The position numbers and the translations under genes are program-made. The notes beneath the pieces were generated by a model. That model saw only the letters and a program-made list of their open reading frames with translations. It had not been told where the DNA came from and ran no database searches. Shown piece after piece: positions 1 to 8,578 of a DNA stretch of 64,000 bases (its first letter is position 1; each line of letters starts with the position of its first letter). The stretch is from contig NZ_CP058557.1 of assembly GCF_018141165.1 (NCBI RefSeq), forward strand, positions 186,001-250,000, in the 5' to 3' direction. This DNA is from Alkaliphilus sp. B6464. GTDB taxonomy: Bacteria > Bacillota > Clostridia > Peptostreptococcales > Natronincolaceae.

Positions 1-224
1 ATAAAACTATTTTTTCTAAGAAACTCACTAAAACAAATTTAGTCCAAGTTGATCTTGTAGTAATTATAACAGATCACGGTAATATAGATTACCAACTTAT
101 CATAGACAATAGCAGTTTAATTTACGATACTAGAAATGTTACTAAAAATTACACCGGAAATAATATTGTGCTGTTGGGAGGATATAGAAAAGACAATAAT
201 AAAAAAGCATTTTATAAGGAGTAG
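1..224 (+). CDS. Nucleotide-sugar dehydrogenase, C-terminal fragment (cut by window edge)
   Basis: The reading frame is open from base 3 and ends at TAG 222-224, giving the last 73 residues of a protein that starts upstream of the window. The fragment carries VVIITDHGNIDY, then LIYDTRN and a GNNIVLLGG tail. This is the typical C-terminal UDP-binding domain end of UDP-glucose/UDP-ManNAc dehydrogenases (WecC/Ugd family), which oxidise a UDP-sugar to the uronic acid with NAD+. The next gene starts 7 bases after the stop and its ribosome-binding site lies inside this gene's end, so the two are co-transcribed. The exact sugar substrate cannot be read from the fragment. Confidence 0.8.
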   Translation, partial: KTIFSKKLTKTNLVQVDLVVIITDHGNIDYQLIIDNSSLIYDTRNVTKNYTGNNIVLLGGYRKDNNKKAFYKE

Positions 225-231
225 TTACTTT

Positions 232-1341
232 ATGAGCAAAAAATCAAAAAAAACGAGGGTGGATACAATTGTATTTGCTCCAACCAATGGCGTTGGATTA
301 GGTCATTTAACTAGAACACTGGCAATTGCTAGAAGGGTAAAGAAGCTTGATCCAAGTAAAAAAATTGTTTTTTTTACTACTTGTCCTGCAATTCATCTTA
401 TAGAACGTGAAGGTTTTACTGCACATTATTTCCCTTCATTAGAGATATGTGACAAAAGTAAAAGAAGACAATGGGACTATACACTTAATCAAAAACTTAG
501 CAGAGTCCTGCATATTTATAAACCTAGCATGTTTATTTTTGACGGTGCTCATCCTTATAATGGAATACTTATTTCAATTAGCCCATTTAAGAAAATAATG
601 AAGTGTGTATGGATAAAAAAGAATCAATATACTAATATCTCACAGTTAAGAAAAACATTTATTAAAGAAAAGGAAAAGCACTTTCATTATATTATTACTC
701 CTAATGAAGTGGGTCATTGTAATGAAATACATGAAAACAGTTACATGACTAACTTCCCCATTATTTATTTAGAACAATCAGAGGCACTAAGTAAAGATGC
801 GGTGAGAAAACTATGGCAAGTTCCTGATAATTATAAAGTAGTTTATATTCAATTAGGTGCTGGTAAAATTAACGATATCCAGGCCATATTAAATAATATA
901 TTGTATGCCTTAAAAAAATTTGAAAATATTTTTATAGTACTTGGCGAATCAATCATTGGACAGAAATTAAATATTATAGATGAAAATATACTTATTTTAC
1001 GAGATTATCCTAATTCAAGATTTTTTAATGCATTTGATCTGGCAATTTCAGCAGTCGGATATAACACCTATCATGAGTTACTCTATTTTGGAGTACCAAC
1101 AATATTTATTCCCAATGAAAATACTAGCTTAGATAACCAAGTAGCAAGAGCTATGAATGCTAAAAAAGCAGGAGCTGCATTAGTTTTAAGAGATTCTAAA
1201 GAAGATGATATTATGGAATCTATTAAAATTGCTCTTGATAATGAGATAAATACACAAATGAGAAAGAGTGCTAAAAAACTTATTGAAAAAAATGGTGCTG
1301 ATGAACTTGCACAATTAATATTTTATCTGCGTAATAAATAG
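232..1341 (+). CDS. MurG-like GT-B glycosyltransferase (copy 1)
   Basis: This 369-residue protein begins with a GT-B nucleotide-sugar transferase signature: TIVFAPTNGVGLGHLTRTLAIARR, in which the glycine-rich loop GVGLGH resembles MurG/GT28 proteins. The second half has YIQLGAGKIND and the donor-binding region ISAVGYNTYHELLYFGVPTIFIP, equivalent to the MurG C-terminal UDP-sugar site. I chose ATG 232 over the upstream ATG 136 because AAGGAG at 216-221 is well spaced and the 136 start would overlap the preceding gene. A paralogue lies at 3172-4278, beyond an antiporter gene. The role is probably a soluble transferase of a surface glycan or glycolipid; donor and acceptor are unknown. Confidence 0.8.
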   Translation: MSKKSKKTRVDTIVFAPTNGVGLGHLTRTLAIARRVKKLDPSKKIVFFTTCPAIHLIEREGFTAHYFPSLEICDKSKRRQWDYTLNQKLSRVLHIYKPSMFIFDGAHPYNGILISISPFKKIMKCVWIKKNQYTNISQLRKTFIKEKEKHFHYIITPNEVGHCNEIHENSYMTNFPIIYLEQSEALSKDAVRKLWQVPDNYKVVYIQLGAGKINDIQAILNNILYALKKFENIFIVLGESIIGQKLNIIDENILILRDYPNSRFFNAFDLAISAVGYNTYHELLYFGVPTIFIPNENTSLDNQVARAMNAKKAGAALVLRDSKEDDIMESIKIALDNEINTQMRKSAKKLIEKNGADELAQLIFYLRNK

Positions 1342-1395
1342 CACTTCTTAATTTTTTTGATAGTAGCAATTATTAGCATATAAAAAAATAAAATA

Positions 1396-1470
1396 TTAAC
1401 CCCTAGCTACAGTGTTGAATATATTAATATATACGTTTTTAAAGCTATTCTATATAGAATTGGGGGTTAA
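1396..1470 (+). promoter_or_regulatory. Structured leader with sequestered ribosome-binding site before nhaC-like gene
   Basis: TTAACCCC (1396-1403) pairs perfectly with GGGGTTAA (1463-1470), and the latter contains the G-tract that serves as ribosome-binding site for ATG 1474. Inside, TAGCT (1404-1408) pairs with AGCTA (1443-1447), and a 14-base palindrome ATTCTATATAGAAT fills 1447-1460. Together these form a plausible three-way junction of about 75 bases whose basal stem would block translation. That suggests a riboswitch-like or thermosensor-like control of the antiporter. I see the pairing directly; function is inference. Confidence 0.45.
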
Positions 1471-1473
1471 AAC

Positions 1474-3159
1474 ATGATAAAAACTAAATGGATTATGATT
1501 ATACTCTGCATTATGATACTTGGATTATTTTTTGTAGCGCCTAATAATACAATGAAGCAAGAAGGACATTTTGGGTGGGTATCGATAATACCTCCATTAC
1601 TTGCAATCCTTCTTGCTTTCATGACAAAGCAAGTACTTCTATCCTTATTTTTTGGAGTATTTATTGGTGCCACAATCCTTAATGGTTGGAATCCTCTGAT
1701 AGGTTTTTTTAGAACCATGGATCAATTTATAGTGGGTGCACTATCAGATAAATGGAACGCTGGCACTTTGATATTCACTTTCTGTATTGGAGGTATGATT
1801 GGCGTAGTTAATAAAATAGGTGGGACTAGAGCAATAGCAGAAAGCTTGGCTAAAAGAGCCACTACTGCAAGAAGTGCTCAAATTATTACATGGCTAATGG
1901 GTATGCTTATCTTCTTTGATGATTATTCAAATACATTGATAGTTGGCTCTACAATGCAGCCATTAACCGATCGTGTAAAGGTTTCTAGAGAAAAGCTTTC
2001 TTACATTGTGGACTCCACAGCTGCTCCTATAACAGGTATAGCATTATTATCAACTTGGATTGGATACGAATTAGGCCTGATTAAAAATGCTTATACATCT
2101 CTTGGGATGAATGTAAATTCCTATGAAATATTTATTCAAACAATTCCTTACAGGTTTTATTGTATATATGCATTGATCTTTGTTATTATAATAGCTGTCC
2201 TTAACAAAGACTACGGACCAATGTATAAAGCAGAGAAAAGAGCCCGATTAACCGGTAAAGTCTTTTCAGATGAAGCTAAAGTTGCGAAAAACAGTGAAAT
2301 TTCTAAAATTGACCTTAATAAAAATGTAAAAGATAAAGCCTATAATGCAATTATACCAATATTAACCTTGATTGTAGTTAGTTTTTTTGCCATTTGGTAT
2401 AGTGGATACAGCCTTTCTGAAGCAACCATTAGTCCCTTTAGCTGGGAGGGAATTAGAATTTCATTTGGCAATGCAGATGTGAGTATAGCACTAATGTGGT
2501 CATCCGTTGTTGCTAGTATAGTTGCTATATCAATGGGGATAAGTCAGAAGATTTTGAATCTAGCTGAATCCTTTGATGCGTGGATCGAAGGTTCAAAATC
2601 AATGCTAGCCTCCTGTATGGTGCTAGTTTTGGCCTGGTCCTTAGGCAGTATTACCTCATCTATAGGAACTGCCGATTTTCTCGTTGGAATCGTATCCGAT
2701 AAACTTCCAACTGGACTAATTCCAATTATCATATTCACCATTTCATGTATAGTATCCTTTGCTACCGGTACATCTTGGGGAACTATGGCAATCCTTATAC
2801 CAATGACGATTCCTATCGCTAACAGCTTTGTATCAAACGGAACAGCCAATCCTTCATTAATCTTAGTAACTCTGGGGTCAGTGTTAACAGGTTCAATCTT
2901 CGGCGATCATTGCTCTCCAATTTCAGATACTACAATTATGTCCTCATTGTCTTCAGGATCTGATCATATTGAACATGTAAAAACCCAGATGCCATATGCA
3001 TTAACAGTAGCATTTGTGACCTTAATAAGCTATGTTTTAGTGGGAATATTAGGATTTAATCCAATCTTTACATTAATTATTGGAATTTGTCTACTAATTT
3101 GTATAGTGCAAGTACTCGGTAAGAATCCAGAAAAGGATGCATTAAAAATTACAAAATGA
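1474..3159 (+). CDS. NhaC-family Na+/H+ antiporter
   Basis: This is a 561-residue polytopic membrane protein. Diagnostic features are the N-terminal block WVSIIPPLLAILLAF, the central FFDDYSNTLIVGSTMQPLTD segment and FATGTSWGTMAIL followed by FGDHCSPISDTT near the C terminus. These are hallmarks of the NhaC/MleN ion-transporter superfamily, which exchange Na+ (sometimes with an organic acid) for H+ across the cytoplasmic membrane. A hydrophobic N-terminal helix precedes the core. The gene sits between two paralogous glycosyltransferases; the following gene starts 12 bases after its stop, so it looks like part of one transcript. Its leader at 1396-1470 may regulate translation. The transported ion and any organic co-substrate are not certain. 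Confidence 0.85.
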   Translation: MIKTKWIMIILCIMILGLFFVAPNNTMKQEGHFGWVSIIPPLLAILLAFMTKQVLLSLFFGVFIGATILNGWNPLIGFFRTMDQFIVGALSDKWNAGTLIFTFCIGGMIGVVNKIGGTRAIAESLAKRATTARSAQIITWLMGMLIFFDDYSNTLIVGSTMQPLTDRVKVSREKLSYIVDSTAAPITGIALLSTWIGYELGLIKNAYTSLGMNVNSYEIFIQTIPYRFYCIYALIFVIIIAVLNKDYGPMYKAEKRARLTGKVFSDEAKVAKNSEISKIDLNKNVKDKAYNAIIPILTLIVVSFFAIWYSGYSLSEATISPFSWEGIRISFGNADVSIALMWSSVVASIVAISMGISQKILNLAESFDAWIEGSKSMLASCMVLVLAWSLGSITSSIGTADFLVGIVSDKLPTGLIPIIIFTISCIVSFATGTSWGTMAILIPMTIPIANSFVSNGTANPSLILVTLGSVLTGSIFGDHCSPISDTTIMSSLSSGSDHIEHVKTQMPYALTVAFVTLISYVLVGILGFNPIFTLIIGICLLICIVQVLGKNPEKDALKITK

Positions 3160-3171
3160 GGTGAATTTAAA

Positions 3172-4278
3172 ATGTACATTGGGCCTGGATCCTCTATAAA
3201 ATCAATAAAAAATAGTATACTTTTCATGCCTACAAATGGAGCTGGACTAGGGCACCTTACTAGAACGTTAGCTATTGCTAGAAGAATACGAAAAATAGAC
3301 CCAAATAGAGAAATTATTTTTTTTACAACTAGTCCAGCAATTAATCTAATCTTACAGGAAGGTTTCTTAGCATATTATATTCCTTCAAAAATGTTCTTTC
3401 CAGATTATATTTGGAGTAACCAGTGGAATGAATTATTAGAGAAGCAACTTAAATTAATTTTACAATTACACCAACCTAAAACATTTGTATATGATGGTGC
3501 ATTTGTATATTATGGCGTAATAGCTGCAACTGAAGGGATTATACCCTTAAAACGAATATGGATAAAAAGAAAGCAAAATAAACCAGGTAATGATGTTGAA
3601 ACTAAAAATAAAGAAAACTTTTTTCATCATATAATTATACCTGGGGAATATAAAATCAATTTAGATTCTCAAGCTGAAATAAAATATCACTATTGTAATC
3701 CTGTTATATACTTAGATAAATCAGAATTGCTATCAAAGGACAAAGTGAAAGAAATATTTAAAATATCCAATGAATATAAATTAGTTTATATTCAATTGGG
3801 AGCAGGCAATATAAACGATATAGACTCTACCTTATCAATTTTGCTCTCTATTCTAGAAAAAAGGAAAGATCTATATTTTGTAGTTGGAGAATCCATTATT
3901 GGTGGTAAAAGACTTGAAATTTCTAGAGAAAGATTATTGATTTTAAAGGATTACCCTAATTCAAGATATTATAATGCTTTTGATCTCGCAATTTCAGCAG
4001 CAGGCTACAATACATTTTTTGAGTTAATGCATTTTGGAGTGCCATCAATTTTCATTCCAAATGAAAAAACTAAGTCCGACGATCAATTAATTAGATCTAT
4101 GCTTGCAGAAAAAGCGAAGGCTGCTATAGTACTTAGAAGTCCTAATTATCAAGAACTTGAAAATGCAATAGATTATGCCATTAATATATCTAATAATATG
4201 ATAATGCGTAATAATACACAAAAATTAAATATTCAAAATGGAGCTGAGGATATTGCAAAACTGATTTTAAAGCTTTAA
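3172..4278 (+). CDS. MurG-like GT-B glycosyltransferase (copy 2)
   Basis: This 368-residue paralogue of the gene at 232-1341 is collinear over its whole length: LFMPTNGAGLGHLTRTLAIARR at the N terminus, YIQLGAGNINDID in the middle and ISAAGYNTFFELMHFGVPSIFIP in the C-terminal donor site. The region GESIIGGK...LLILKDYPNSRYYNAFDLAIS is nearly identical between the copies. The start ATG 3172 follows a GAGGTG ribosome-binding site that overlaps the antiporter stop codon. The two copies may add successive sugars or use different acceptors; this is inference. The PP-loop gene follows 25 bases downstream. Confidence 0.8.
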   Translation: MYIGPGSSIKSIKNSILFMPTNGAGLGHLTRTLAIARRIRKIDPNREIIFFTTSPAINLILQEGFLAYYIPSKMFFPDYIWSNQWNELLEKQLKLILQLHQPKTFVYDGAFVYYGVIAATEGIIPLKRIWIKRKQNKPGNDVETKNKENFFHHIIIPGEYKINLDSQAEIKYHYCNPVIYLDKSELLSKDKVKEIFKISNEYKLVYIQLGAGNINDIDSTLSILLSILEKRKDLYFVVGESIIGGKRLEISRERLLILKDYPNSRYYNAFDLAISAAGYNTFFELMHFGVPSIFIPNEKTKSDDQLIRSMLAEKAKAAIVLRSPNYQELENAIDYAINISNNMIMRNNTQKLNIQNGAEDIAKLILKL

Positions 4279-4303
4279 TCAACATTATATTGGAGGTACA
4301 AAT

Positions 4304-5602
4304 ATGAAAGTTGAATATAAGTGTAAAAAAGGAATACTCAAATTTTATTTTAGACTTCACGAAGATGATAGAATTACTTATCAAAATGCCACAATGACAA
4401 GGCGAACTTGTACGGTAAGACTACCGATTGATTGGACTATTGATTCTATTCATCCAGATGTATTAGCACTGGTAACTATACTCATCATTTATCCATTTAC
4501 ATGTTCTAAAATAATATTACCTATAGGAGTAAGTGAAGTCTTCCATGATAAATTTAAGGAATGTACCAATAAAGAAATTTTACCTGTAAATCATAGTTTA
4601 CAGGCAAGAAGCATACCTCAAAATGGATTCCCCGCTCTATCCTATAGTGGCGGCGTAGACTCTATGGCCGCACTGGTACTACTTCCACCAGAAACTAAAC
4701 TGTTTTATTTAGACAGAATCATACCAGCTGGTACTAGAACACTATATAAAAAAGAATCGGCACACTTTGCATGTAAGACATTAAGAGAAAGTGGGCGATC
4801 TGTTTATCAGATAGAGACTGATTTAGAGTATTTAAGATCACCTGTTGGATTTCCAGTAGATGTCGCGGCCGCAATACCTGCTCTTTTATTATCTGACTAC
4901 ATTGGCTTAGATAGCGTAGCTTTTGGTACTCCTATTGAAACAGCCTATAAAATATCTAATCCAGTGTTTGAAGATTATGCCCAAAGACTCCATTTTCTTA
5001 GATGGGGTAAATTGTTTGAAATTGTAGGACTTCCTTTTAATCAAGTAGTTGCAGGAATATCGGAGATTGCTACTTTGAAAATTGTAATCGACTCTCCTTA
5101 TAATGATATAGCAGAGTCCTGCGTCCGGGGTGAAGTTGGAAAACCTTGTATGAATTGTTTTAAGTGTTTCAGAAAAAAACTAATAGAGCTAACGCTTAAA
5201 AATGAAAAGATAGATGACGATTCTCTATCTAAATTATTTAAAATCTATGCCGCTCAACTTTATTTATCTGAATTTCCAGCTTACTTCGAATGTTTATTTG
5301 CTTATATTACCTCAAAGTATGAAGGTGATCATAAACTAATGAACTTATTAAAAAAGAAAACTAGAGGGGATGTCCTTGATTTATCTTGGTTTGAAAAATG
5401 GTATAGTCCTTCTATAGAATTGATCCCGCCAAAATACCAAAGTTTTGTTAAAAACCAAATATCTAAGTATCTTGAGTCTATGACACCATTTGATGAAAAT
5501 AACATGAAGAGTTTAAGTGCATATGATGTAATCAATTCTAAGGAATTAAAGGACTATTCAGATGAATTCGCCAAGGCTATTAAAGAATTTAATATGGTTT
5601 AA
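4304..5602 (+). CDS. PP-loop ATPase, QueC-like, with four-cysteine zinc site
   Basis: This 432-residue protein has an N-type ATP pyrophosphatase P-loop, SYSGGVDSMAAL (SGGVDS at residues 115-120). It also has a cysteine cluster C273-x8-C282-x2-C285-x2-C288, the spacing of the structural zinc site of QueC (7-cyano-7-deazaguanine synthase). Unlike QueC (about 220-240 residues) it has a roughly 100-residue N-terminal extension and a 140-residue helical C-terminal extension, so it is a divergent member of unknown substrate. PP-loop enzymes activate a carbonyl or carboxylate with ATP to form an amide, nitrile or thio product. Its place behind glycosyltransferases suggests modification of a sugar or surface-glycan precursor. 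A well-placed GGAGGT precedes ATG 4304. Confidence 0.75.
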   Translation: MKVEYKCKKGILKFYFRLHEDDRITYQNATMTRRTCTVRLPIDWTIDSIHPDVLALVTILIIYPFTCSKIILPIGVSEVFHDKFKECTNKEILPVNHSLQARSIPQNGFPALSYSGGVDSMAALVLLPPETKLFYLDRIIPAGTRTLYKKESAHFACKTLRESGRSVYQIETDLEYLRSPVGFPVDVAAAIPALLLSDYIGLDSVAFGTPIETAYKISNPVFEDYAQRLHFLRWGKLFEIVGLPFNQVVAGISEIATLKIVIDSPYNDIAESCVRGEVGKPCMNCFKCFRKKLIELTLKNEKIDDDSLSKLFKIYAAQLYLSEFPAYFECLFAYITSKYEGDHKLMNLLKKKTRGDVLDLSWFEKWYSPSIELIPPKYQSFVKNQISKYLESMTPFDENNMKSLSAYDVINSKELKDYSDEFAKAIKEFNMV

Positions 5603-5697
5603 ACATATAGATTTTCATAACTATACAAAATAAAACGAATAAATGATGAATTATTGCTATAGGCATCCAATATATTAAAGTAAAAGGAGGGATTGTT

Positions 5698-7209
5698 ATG
5701 GAGATAAAAAAATATCCTTGGTTTATTAAGGAGGATATAGATGCATTTTTTGCTTTGTTTCAAAATAACTTAGCAAACTTTGTGGTAATAGCTATTACAA
5801 TGATCAGTATTGGATATCCTGCTGATATAGTATATGGCAAAGTTATTCCTGGTGCAGCTATAAGTGTATTGTTTGGAAACTTTTATTATGCCCATATGGC
5901 ATCGAAATTATCCGTAAAAGAAAATCGTCTAGATGTAACCGCCTTATCCTATGGTATAAGTACCCCTGTTATGTTTATTTATCTCTTTGGAGTTATGAAG
6001 CCTGCTCTTGACTTTACAGGTGATCCGCAAATTGCTTGGAAAATTGGAGTAGCTGCCTGTTTCCTAGGTGGTGTAGTAGAATCTTTAGGTAGTCTTGTTG
6101 GAACTTGGATTAAAAACAATCTTCCACGAGCTTCTATGTTAGGTGCCTTGGCAGGTGTGGCATTTTCAGTAATTGGTGGACAAATGTTTTTCCACACTTA
6201 TGAAGCTCCTATAATAGGAATATTCGTACTCGCTATAATATTAGTAGGACTTGTAGCTAAAAAGCAGATGCCTTTTAAAATTCCAGCCTCACTATTTGCA
6301 ATAATAATTGGTACGGTTTTAGCTTACACTTTTAGAGAGGCTAATATTGGTCAGGTTACTGAAGGACTTGCAAATGTAGGATTCTATCCGCCTTTACCTT
6401 CCCTTACCTTTATTGAAGGACTACAATATTTATTCGGTCCTATGATAGGCCTACTAGCAGTCTTATTGCCTATATCTATTTATAACTTTATAGAAACGAT
6501 GAATAACGTAGAAGCTATGTCAGCTGCAGGAGATAATTATAATGTAGCTGAAGCACAACTATTTGATGGAGTTGGAACTATGATCGGAGCATTATTTGGT
6601 GGCGTATTCCCAACTACTGTTTATATTGCATCCGTTAGTGCCAAATGGACCAATGCAGGAAGAGGATATTCAATTATTAACGGTCTTGTATTTTTACTAG
6701 CATCAACCTTTGGAATTATAGCTGCTATGTCAAAGATTATACCTTTACCAGTCGTAGCCCCTATCTTGGTATTCGTAGGAATATCTATGGTATCTCAAGC
6801 TTTCTCATCGGTTGAAGAAAAGCATTATCCAGCAGTTGTATTAGCAATGATCCCATATTTAGCTAATTATCTTCAAAGTAAATTTGCCTCTTTAGCTCCC
6901 GAAGCCTTAGATAAGGTATCCCCAGCAATAATACCTCTAGGCCAAGGAGCTATGTTTACTGCCTTAATATGGGGAGCAATTTTAGTATTTATATTAGATA
7001 ATGAATTTAAAAAGGCTTCTGTTGTTTCCTTTATAGGAGCTATACTTTCAGCTATAGGACTAATCCATGCACCTAAACTAAGTCTATTTTTTGACTATAA
7101 GTATGCCTTAGCCTATCTAATAATAGGCATTGCTTTTATAATACTAAATGTTACTCTAAAAGACTCTGAAGATGAATCTCAGCTACAAAAGAATTTGATG
7201 GTAGATTAG
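5698..7209 (+). CDS. NCS2-like permease (xanthine/uracil/adenine permease superfamily)
   Basis: This 503-residue protein has about 12-14 hydrophobic segments. It opens with a cytosolic WFIKEDIDAFFALFQNNLANF stretch and has paired re-entrant motifs (GISTPVMF; FGGVFPTTVYIAS) typical of the NCS2 UraA/AzgA fold. Its length and N-terminal segment fit the broader purine-permease-like branch rather than classical UraA; compare the separate UraA at 16907. It is therefore a proton- or sodium-coupled carrier of a nucleobase-like or anionic substrate; the ligand is not predictable. The start is preceded by AAAGGAGGG. It is the last gene of the plus-strand block and is followed by a strong terminator. 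Confidence 0.7.
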   Translation: MEIKKYPWFIKEDIDAFFALFQNNLANFVVIAITMISIGYPADIVYGKVIPGAAISVLFGNFYYAHMASKLSVKENRLDVTALSYGISTPVMFIYLFGVMKPALDFTGDPQIAWKIGVAACFLGGVVESLGSLVGTWIKNNLPRASMLGALAGVAFSVIGGQMFFHTYEAPIIGIFVLAIILVGLVAKKQMPFKIPASLFAIIIGTVLAYTFREANIGQVTEGLANVGFYPPLPSLTFIEGLQYLFGPMIGLLAVLLPISIYNFIETMNNVEAMSAAGDNYNVAEAQLFDGVGTMIGALFGGVFPTTVYIASVSAKWTNAGRGYSIINGLVFLLASTFGIIAAMSKIIPLPVVAPILVFVGISMVSQAFSSVEEKHYPAVVLAMIPYLANYLQSKFASLAPEALDKVSPAIIPLGQGAMFTALIWGAILVFILDNEFKKASVVSFIGAILSAIGLIHAPKLSLFFDYKYALAYLIIGIAFIILNVTLKDSEDESQLQKNLMVD

Positions 7210-7229
7210 TATATATTTTACAATAAAAC

Positions 7230-7267
7230 AGCTTTGCCACCGACTTAAAATAAGCGGTGGCAAAGCT
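7230..7267 (+). terminator. Intrinsic terminator hairpin after NCS2-like permease
   Basis: AGCTTTGCCACCG (7230-7242) and CGGTGGCAAAGCT (7255-7267) form a perfect 13-bp stem between two convergent genes. There is no long T-tract directly after it, but the adjacent hairpin at 7281-7315 supplies one. Confidence 0.7.
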
Positions 7268-7280
7268 TCATTGTATAAAG

Positions 7281-7315
7281 AAAAAATGCTAACAGTTAAA
7301 ATGTTAGCATTTTTT
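7281..7315. terminator. Bidirectional terminator overlapping the end of trxB
   Basis: AAAAAATGCTAACA (7281-7294) pairs with TGTTAGCATTTTTT (7302-7315). T-tracts occur on both strands, so it can end transcription from the permease and from trxB. The last codons of the reductase (Lys-Lys-Cys-stop) are part of the stem. Confidence 0.75.
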
Positions 7316-8164
7316 ATCTATATAAGAAACAGCGTTTAAAGCTGCTACCTGACCTTCACCCATTGCTTTCAAATACTGATAAGGTTTGCCAGTAGAGTCA
7401 CCTGCCGCATAGCACCCTTTGAGATTAGTTTCCATATCTCTATTTACTTTAATATGTCCATCCTCTACAAGAAGTCCAGGTACTAGTTGATCAGGTGATA
7501 TACTATCTCTTAAAATAAACACTCCATCGCTTTCTAACTCTGAATTTCTAAGAATTATCTTTTTCACCATACTATCACCTATTATTTCAACAGGCTTGTC
7601 ATTAATTATTTCTATATTATTATTTAAACCATATTCACCTTTAAACATAGGTATAAAATAAACTTTTGAAGCCAACTCACTAACATAGTTTGCTTCTTCT
7701 ATAGATTCATTATTATATCCTATAATAGTAACCACTTTATTTTTATATAAAGGTGCATCACAGGTAGCACAATACCCTACTCCTCGCCCTAGGAATTCAC
7801 TTTCTCCTTTAAAAGGCTTTCCAAACTGAACCCCTGTGGCTAAGATTAAAGATGTAGCTTCATAGGTTTTATCACTAATCATTAGAGCATAATAGTCTCC
7901 CATGTCATAGATATTATCTACTCTTTCATAGGTAATATCTATATTCATTTCATCTAAGTGCTCTTTAAATTTCTTAGTCAACTCCTTACCGCTAATTCCA
8001 TAAAATCCTACATAATTATCTATCTTCGGTGCTAGATATAGTTTATTACTTAAATTCTCATACCCAAAAACTATTATATTTTTGTTTCTAATCCTTGCAT
8101 TGATTGCCGCTGTAATTCCTGCTGGTCCACTTCCGACGATAGCTATATCATATCTTTCACTCAT
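7304..8164 (-). CDS. Thioredoxin reductase, probably of the NADPH-independent (ferredoxin-linked) type
   Basis: This 286-residue flavoprotein has the FAD dinucleotide motif GSGPAG at residues 11-16, the redox-active CATC motif at 132-135 (YCATCD) and the C-terminal FAD signature CYAAGDSTG. The NADPH domain is abnormal: the usual GGGxSAxEEA loop reads IIGYNNESIEEA (from about residue 147), and the HRRxxxR box that binds the 2'-phosphate is absent (VYFIPMFKGEY). These losses match the ferredoxin-dependent flavin thioredoxin reductases known from clostridia, which take electrons from ferredoxin instead of NADPH. It reduces the thioredoxin encoded just upstream in the same direction. A CACCTC complement (GAGGTG) precedes the ATG. 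Confidence 0.85.
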   Translation of the reverse strand: MSERYDIAIVGSGPAGITAAINARIRNKNIIVFGYENLSNKLYLAPKIDNYVGFYGISGKELTKKFKEHLDEMNIDITYERVDNIYDMGDYYALMISDKTYEATSLILATGVQFGKPFKGESEFLGRGVGYCATCDAPLYKNKVVTIIGYNNESIEEANYVSELASKVYFIPMFKGEYGLNNNIEIINDKPVEIIGDSMVKKIILRNSELESDGVFILRDSISPDQLVPGLLVEDGHIKVNRDMETNLKGCYAAGDSTGKPYQYLKAMGEGQVAALNAVSYIDKKC

Positions 8165-8219
8165 TCAATCCTCACCTCTTAGGAGTAACACTTAATTAGA
8201 TTAAATATTTCTATACTAT

Positions 8220-8534
8220 TTAAACATGTTTTTCTAACTGTGCCATAATAGCATTTTTAGGCATAAAACCAATAAATTTATCTATAATTTTACCATTTTT
8301 AAATACTAAAACTGTTGGTATACTAGCAACATTATATTCTATTGCTATTGATTGATTTTCATCAACATTTAACTTAGTAACTTTCATTTTTCCTTCTAAC
8401 TCATTTGCTACCTCTTCTATAACTGGGCCAAGCATTTTACAAGGTCCGCACCATGGTGCCCAAAAGTCTACTACTACAGGTATATCACTGTTTATTACTT
8501 CATTAAAATTTGTCTCGTTTATATTCATTACCAT
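8220..8534 (-). CDS. trxA: Thioredoxin
   Basis: This 104-residue protein has the classic active site WAPWCGPCKM, the cis-proline region ASIPTVLVFKNGK and the conserved buried aspartate (VVVDFWAPW). It is a cytosolic dithiol reductant of reductases and peroxiredoxins. I start it at ATG 8534 and not 8570, because AGGAGG (8541-8546, complement) sits seven bases ahead and the longer reading would run through an operator. It lies 55 bases upstream of the reductase gene and is probably co-transcribed with it. A CsoR/CstR-like operator sits between its promoter and ribosome-binding site. Confidence 0.93.
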   Translation of the reverse strand: MVMNINETNFNEVINSDIPVVVDFWAPWCGPCKMLGPVIEEVANELEGKMKVTKLNVDENQSIAIEYNVASIPTVLVFKNGKIIDKFIGFMPKNAIMAQLEKHV

Positions 8535-8550
8535 AATTCTTCCTCCTTTT

Positions 8551-8567
8551 ATACCCCTATAGGGTAT
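8551..8567 (-). promoter_or_regulatory. CsoR/CstR-type operator in front of trxA
   Basis: ATACCCCTATAGGGTAT is an inverted repeat with arms ATACCC/GGGTAT. The pattern matches the GC-tract-in-AT-flank operators of the CsoR/FrmR/CstR repressor family (copper, formaldehyde or persulfide sensors). It lies immediately downstream of a good promoter and upstream of the ribosome-binding site, where a repressor would block transcription. No csoR-family gene is in the window. Confidence 0.55.
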
Positions 8568-8578
8568 CATTATATATG

